In this document: positions 13,482 through 15,824 of the stretch, piece by piece
How positions within the stretch are numbered: the stretch's first letter is position 1
How the letters are laid out: each line of letters begins with the position of its first letter
From: CAVSUR01 sp052143655
GTDB taxonomy: Bacteria > Actinomycetota > Actinomycetes > Streptosporangiales > Streptosporangiaceae
DNA: 15,824 nucleotides
NCBI GenBank assembly: GCA_052143655.1
Contig: JBKQSL010000473.1
Span: 1-15,824, forward strand
Reading direction: 5' to 3'
Translations under genes and position numbers: made by a program
The notes under the pieces: model-generated
What the model was told of the DNA's origin: nothing
The model's database searches: none
The model's input: the letters and a program-made list of their open reading frames with translations, nothing else

Positions 13482-15824
13482 ATGCTCAGACCGCGCCGTT
13501 TCCCCCGAAAGACAGCGCTGGTGCTCGCCGTGCTGGTCGGCCTGCTGTCGGTGCCGCATGCCGACTCAGCCGTGTCAAGGGCGCCCGCCGCTGCCGCGGT
13601 CGCGGCTGCCCGCGGCACTTCCGCTCGGCCGATCAAGGCGCGGACGGTCGCAGACGTGACCCCGGCGGCGCCGTCCGGCGGGCTGTGCTCGGTGCCGGGC
13701 ATCGGCGACATCGGCGGCCTGCTCGGCTTCTGCGCACTCGGCTCCAGCGGCCTGACCGGCGACCTGAACAACGTCTGCCAGCCGTCGCTGCCCGAGCCCG
13801 AGCCGGCCGACTCGGGCATCGACTCGCTGGTGCGCCCGCCGGCCACGCCCGGCAAGCAGCTCGCGACGCCCTACAACGAGTACGGCGTCGCCGGCCAGTA
13901 CTGGGCGGCGACGAACCTGCAGTGCTCGGACATGACCTCGCTGATCGGCAACAACATCTCCGGCATGGCGTTCGACATCGCCAAGTCGATCGACCGGGTC
14001 ACGATCTCCATCTACCAGGCCGCGGCCGGCAACGGCATCCTCGCCTGGCTTAGCAACGTCACCGACCGGCTGATCACCGGGCTGGGCAACGCGATCTACT
14101 TTCCCTACCTGGCCGTCGTGGTGATCATCGGCGCCATCTGGCTGGCCTGGCAGGGGCTGATCCGCAAGCGCGGCACCGCCACGATCGAGGGCACGATCTG
14201 GATGGTCGTGGCGTGCTCGGCCGCGATCTTGCTGATCGGCCGGCCGGCCGATTTCACCAGCCTGGGCAAGGACGTCTCGGACGGCATCTCCCAGGCGCTG
14301 AACGTTGCGTTCGCCAAGCTGCCCAGCCCCGGCCAGGCCACCTGCCTGCCGGTGAAGGCAGGCGACCCGCAGATCAGCCCGGCCAGCTACAACTACACCG
14401 CGGGCGGCACGGTGGTCGACCAGAACGCCAACGAGCTGTGGACCGTGCTGGTGTGCAAGCCATGGCTGGACGGCGAGTTCGGCACCACCGTCTACGCGGC
14501 GCCCGGCAGCAGGCCGACCGTGGTCAATGCCTACGGCCGGCAGCTGCTGTGGGCCCAGGCCATCGCGGTGAACGAGAAGCCCACCACGGGCCTGATCCAG
14601 GCCAAGCAGGCCACCTACGCCGGCATTGCCAGCAGCATCCAGCAGCACGATCCCGGTGTGTACCCGCTGTTCCAGGGCAAGGAGTGGACGACCAGGCTGG
14701 AGGTCGGCTTCGCGGCGCTGCTGGCGGCCGTGCTGGCCGGGGTCCTGGTGCTGCTGATCTCCATCACGCTGATCCTGCTCAAGCTCAGCTTCCTGCTGCT
14801 ACTGATCGTCGGGCCGTTCTTCCTGCTGATCGGCACCCATCCCGGTTTCGGCCGGGTGGTGGCCATGCGCTGGGCGGAGATGCTCGTCGGGGTGCTGCTC
14901 AAGCAGGCCGCCGTGGCGCTGGTGCTGAGCATCCTGCTGTACTGCTACGCGCTGATCATGGGCACCAGCGACGCGGTCCTGCCATGGGCGCTGAAGATCC
15001 TGATGATCGCGCTGGTCACGGTGGCGGCGTTCATCTACCGGCGGCCGTTCACCCACTTGTTCTCCGCGGTCGGCTACGGCATGATCGGCTCCCGCGAGCG
15101 CGCTGACGCCGACCTGGACCGGGCCGCCGCCTCGGCCCGGTCCAGGACGGTCACCGCCGGGACCGTCGCCGTGCCTGGCGTCGCCGCCTACCGGGCCGCG
15201 CGCTGGGCCCGCCGCAACCCCGGCCAGGCTGCGGGCCTGGCCCTCGGTGCCGCCACGGCGGCCAGGACCGGCGCGGCGGTGGCCGCGGGCCGGGCTGCCG
15301 GCGGCGCGGCCGACACCGCGGACCTGGCGGCCGGCCGGGCCGGGGAGACCGCAGCCGCTGGCGCCGACGGGGCATCCGACGGGACGGCAGCGGCCGCCGC
15401 CGGAGGCGCCGCTGACGGCAGCCAGGCCGTCACCAAGGCAGGGCTGGCCGCCCGGGCCCGCGCCTGGGCCGGCGCGACCGGTGACGGATCGGGACGCGAG
15501 CCGCCGCCGCTGAACCTGCCGTCCCGGCCGGCCGCGGCCGGCGCCCCGGCCCGGGGCGCAGCCGGGCCGGGCAGCCCCGGCGCGCCGACACGGGCTGCCG
15601 CCAATGGCGCCGCGGCCGCGGCCGGGACCGCCGCCAGCCGGGCGGCCGCGCCCGGCGCCGCTGCAGGCAGCGCTGCCCACCGAGGTGCTGCTCCCGGAGG
15701 TGCTGCCAGCGGAGCCGCGGCCAGCGCCCGGCTGCCCGGCGCGGGCGGCGCGGCCACTGCGGTCGGCGGCACGGCCAGCGGCGCGGCCAGCGGCCTGGCT
15801 GGCGGCCCCGCGGCCGGTTCCGCG
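13482..15824 (+). CDS. VirB6/TcpH/TrbL-like polytopic channel protein (3' end beyond the window)
   Basis: From ATG 13482 the frame is open for 781 codons to the right edge with no stop. The start has AGGAG at 13467-13471. Residues 1-30 (MLRPRRFPRKTALVLAVLVG and on) form a signal-peptide-like stretch ending near ADSA. Residues 31-200 are an extracytoplasmic segment with Cys69, Cys84, Cys99 and Cys148. Hydrophobic helices lie at about 205-226, 235-253, 408-432, 434-452, 466-494 and 500-519. A large loop (254-407) with Cys288 and Cys325 separates the second and third. This polytopic plan is that of VirB6/TrbL and of TcpH in Gram-positive elements, the inner-membrane channel core. From about 540 to the edge the protein is Ala/Gly/Arg-rich and probably disordered. 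It lies 40 bp after the VirB4 gene, in the same operon. The assignment rests on topology and neighbours, not on a sharp motif. Confidence 0.8.
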   Translation, partial: MLRPRRFPRKTALVLAVLVGLLSVPHADSAVSRAPAAAAVAAARGTSARPIKARTVADVTPAAPSGGLCSVPGIGDIGGLLGFCALGSSGLTGDLNNVCQPSLPEPEPADSGIDSLVRPPATPGKQLATPYNEYGVAGQYWAATNLQCSDMTSLIGNNISGMAFDIAKSIDRVTISIYQAAAGNGILAWLSNVTDRLITGLGNAIYFPYLAVVVIIGAIWLAWQGLIRKRGTATIEGTIWMVVACSAAILLIGRPADFTSLGKDVSDGISQALNVAFAKLPSPGQATCLPVKAGDPQISPASYNYTAGGTVVDQNANELWTVLVCKPWLDGEFGTTVYAAPGSRPTVVNAYGRQLLWAQAIAVNEKPTTGLIQAKQATYAGIASSIQQHDPGVYPLFQGKEWTTRLEVGFAALLAAVLAGVLVLLISITLILLKLSFLLLLIVGPFFLLIGTHPGFGRVVAMRWAEMLVGVLLKQAAVALVLSILLYCYALIMGTSDAVLPWALKILMIALVTVAAFIYRRPFTHLFSAVGYGMIGSRERADADLDRAAASARSRTVTAGTVAVPGVAAYRAARWARRNPGQAAGLALGAATAARTGAAVAAGRAAGGAADTADLAAGRAGETAAAGADGASDGTAAAAAGGAADGSQAVTKAGLAARARAWAGATGDGSGREPPPLNLPSRPAAAGAPARGAAGPGSPGAPTRAAANGAAAAAGTAASRAAAPGAAAGSAAHRGAAPGGAASGAAASARLPGAGGAATAVGGTASGAASGLAGGPAAGSA

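Larger units (their letters stand above)
7343..15824 (+). other. Conjugation / type IV secretion operon (TcpC - small membrane protein - TcpE-MinD - VirB4 - VirB6)
   Basis: Five co-directional genes, two of them joined by an ATGA overlap, supply the minimal channel set of Gram-positive conjugation systems. The order is continuous and continues past the right edge. No relaxase, coupling protein, cell-wall hydrolase, integrase or direct-repeat boundary is visible, so calling this a mobile element would go beyond the data. It could be the transfer module of an integrative conjugative element or a resident chromosomal secretion locus. Confidence 0.75.

Noticed and set aside
1..15824. CRISPR array, insertion sequence or rRNA
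   Set aside because: No regularly spaced repeats, transposase motifs, terminal inverted repeats or rRNA-like stretches were seen. The repeats found are short tandem units inside or next to genes.

Overview
The window is very G+C-rich DNA in which nearly every codon of the real genes ends in G or C. GTG starts are common, leaderless-looking promoters occur, and the gene families point to a high-GC actinomycete (Actinomycetota). I cannot name a genus from sequence alone. Long open frames on the wrong strand are abundant, as expected at this base composition, so genes were chosen by family motifs, codon third-position bias and ribosome-binding sites.

The left half (1-6917) looks like ordinary chromosomal metabolism. 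From left to right it holds: a GrpB/UPF0157 nucleotidyltransferase-like gene cut by the left edge (minus strand); an HxlR-family regulator (minus) divergent from a DODA-type extradiol dioxygenase (plus), with a clear inverted-repeat operator sitting on the dioxygenase promoter; a class I SAM methyltransferase (minus), preceded by what looks like the N-terminal stump of a different methyltransferase (minus); a GH13 alpha-amylase-family hydrolase (plus), preceded by a 25-codon leader frame whose stop overlaps the hydrolase start; and oligopeptidase B (plus) with an intact Ser/Asp/His triad.

A non-coding stretch of about 425 bp (6918-7342) follows. It holds a terminator-like hairpin, a small uncertain ORF, inverted repeats and a structured leader.

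The right half (7343 to the right edge) is one co-directional operon encoding a Gram-positive-type conjugation / type IV secretion apparatus of the TcpC-TcpE-VirB4-VirB6 kind (Tn916/pCW3-like). It contains a TcpC/VirB8-like bitopic protein with two NTF2-like domains, an 88-residue two-helix membrane protein in the pilin/TcpD position, a TcpE membrane protein fused through a Pro/Ala-rich linker to a MinD/ParA-like domain with a degenerate P-loop, a VirB4/TcpF ATPase with intact Walker motifs coupled by an ATGA overlap, and a large VirB6/TcpH-like polytopic protein running off the right edge. The last gene is open to the window end with no stop and is easily missed for that reason. TcpE and the VirB6-like protein would form the inner-membrane channel, TcpC would brace it, VirB4 would power it, and the MinD-like domain may position or regulate it. 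No relaxase, coupling protein, integrase, tRNA or att repeat is visible, so whether this is part of an integrative conjugative element or a resident chromosomal secretion locus cannot be decided here.

The most unusual signal is the TcpE-MinD fusion with a lysine-less P-loop, inside a T4SS-like operon that begins abruptly beside housekeeping genes.
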